A DNA stretch of 5,109 nucleotides from Oscillospiraceae bacterium. Lineage in GTDB: Bacteria > Bacillota > Clostridia > Oscillospirales > Oscillospiraceae. This document shows, piece by piece, positions 5,089 to 5,109 of this stretch; positions within the stretch are counted from its first letter, which is position 1, and each line of letters begins with the position of its first letter. The stretch lies in assembly GCA_016296565.1 (NCBI GenBank), contig JAEDJB010000129.1, forward strand, positions 1 through 5,109, written 5' to 3'. Under the pieces are notes generated by a model that was given only the letters and a program-made list of their open reading frames with translations, was not told the origin of the DNA and did no database searches. The position numbers were made by a program, and so were the translations under genes.

Positions 5089-5109
5089 CATCCCTGTCGA
5101 ACGGTGACA

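Overview
The window looks like a core chromosomal segment of a spore-forming, GC-rich gut-type clostridium, most likely Oscillospiraceae (Flavonifractor, Intestinimonas or Oscillibacter type). Three things point there. There is a gpr spore-protease gene. The genes are strongly GC-rich at third codon positions, while ribosome binding sites are AGGAGG-like. A structured intergenic repeat resembles those scattered through such genomes. The genus is inference; the genes themselves are clear.

Layout. Positions 1-2621 form a tight plus-strand gene cluster: the 3' three quarters of gyrA (DNA gyrase subunit A), a 90-residue two-helix membrane protein of unknown function, and rnhA (ribonuclease HI), which overlaps the membrane-protein gene by 4 nt. 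Positions 2622-2900 hold no gene. They carry a roughly 200-bp imperfect palindrome with terminal inverted repeats, whose right end is also a plausible intrinsic terminator. Positions 2901-3608 encode a HAD-superfamily hydrolase on the plus strand. It converges on gpr, which lies on the minus strand (4574-3669) and has its own weak terminator between the two genes. An AT-rich divergent region (about 4588-4777) carries a near-consensus housekeeping promoter with upstream A/T tracts for rpsT (30S ribosomal protein S20). rpsT starts with TTG and ends at a strong UUCG-loop terminator.

How the genes relate. Gyrase removes positive supercoils and adds negative ones; RNase HI removes the RNA:DNA hybrids that supercoiling imbalance promotes. 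The gyrA-rnhA cluster therefore joins two activities of DNA topology and R-loop control, with an unexplained membrane protein between them. gpr is a sporulation and germination gene, whereas rpsT is a growth gene. Their divergent arrangement places two opposite expression programmes on one AT-rich spacer.

I see no phage, transposase, CRISPR or defence system here. The most unusual items are the palindromic repeat, the small membrane protein, the UUG-initiated rpsT with its phased A/T tracts, and the very short N-terminal pro-region of Gpr.
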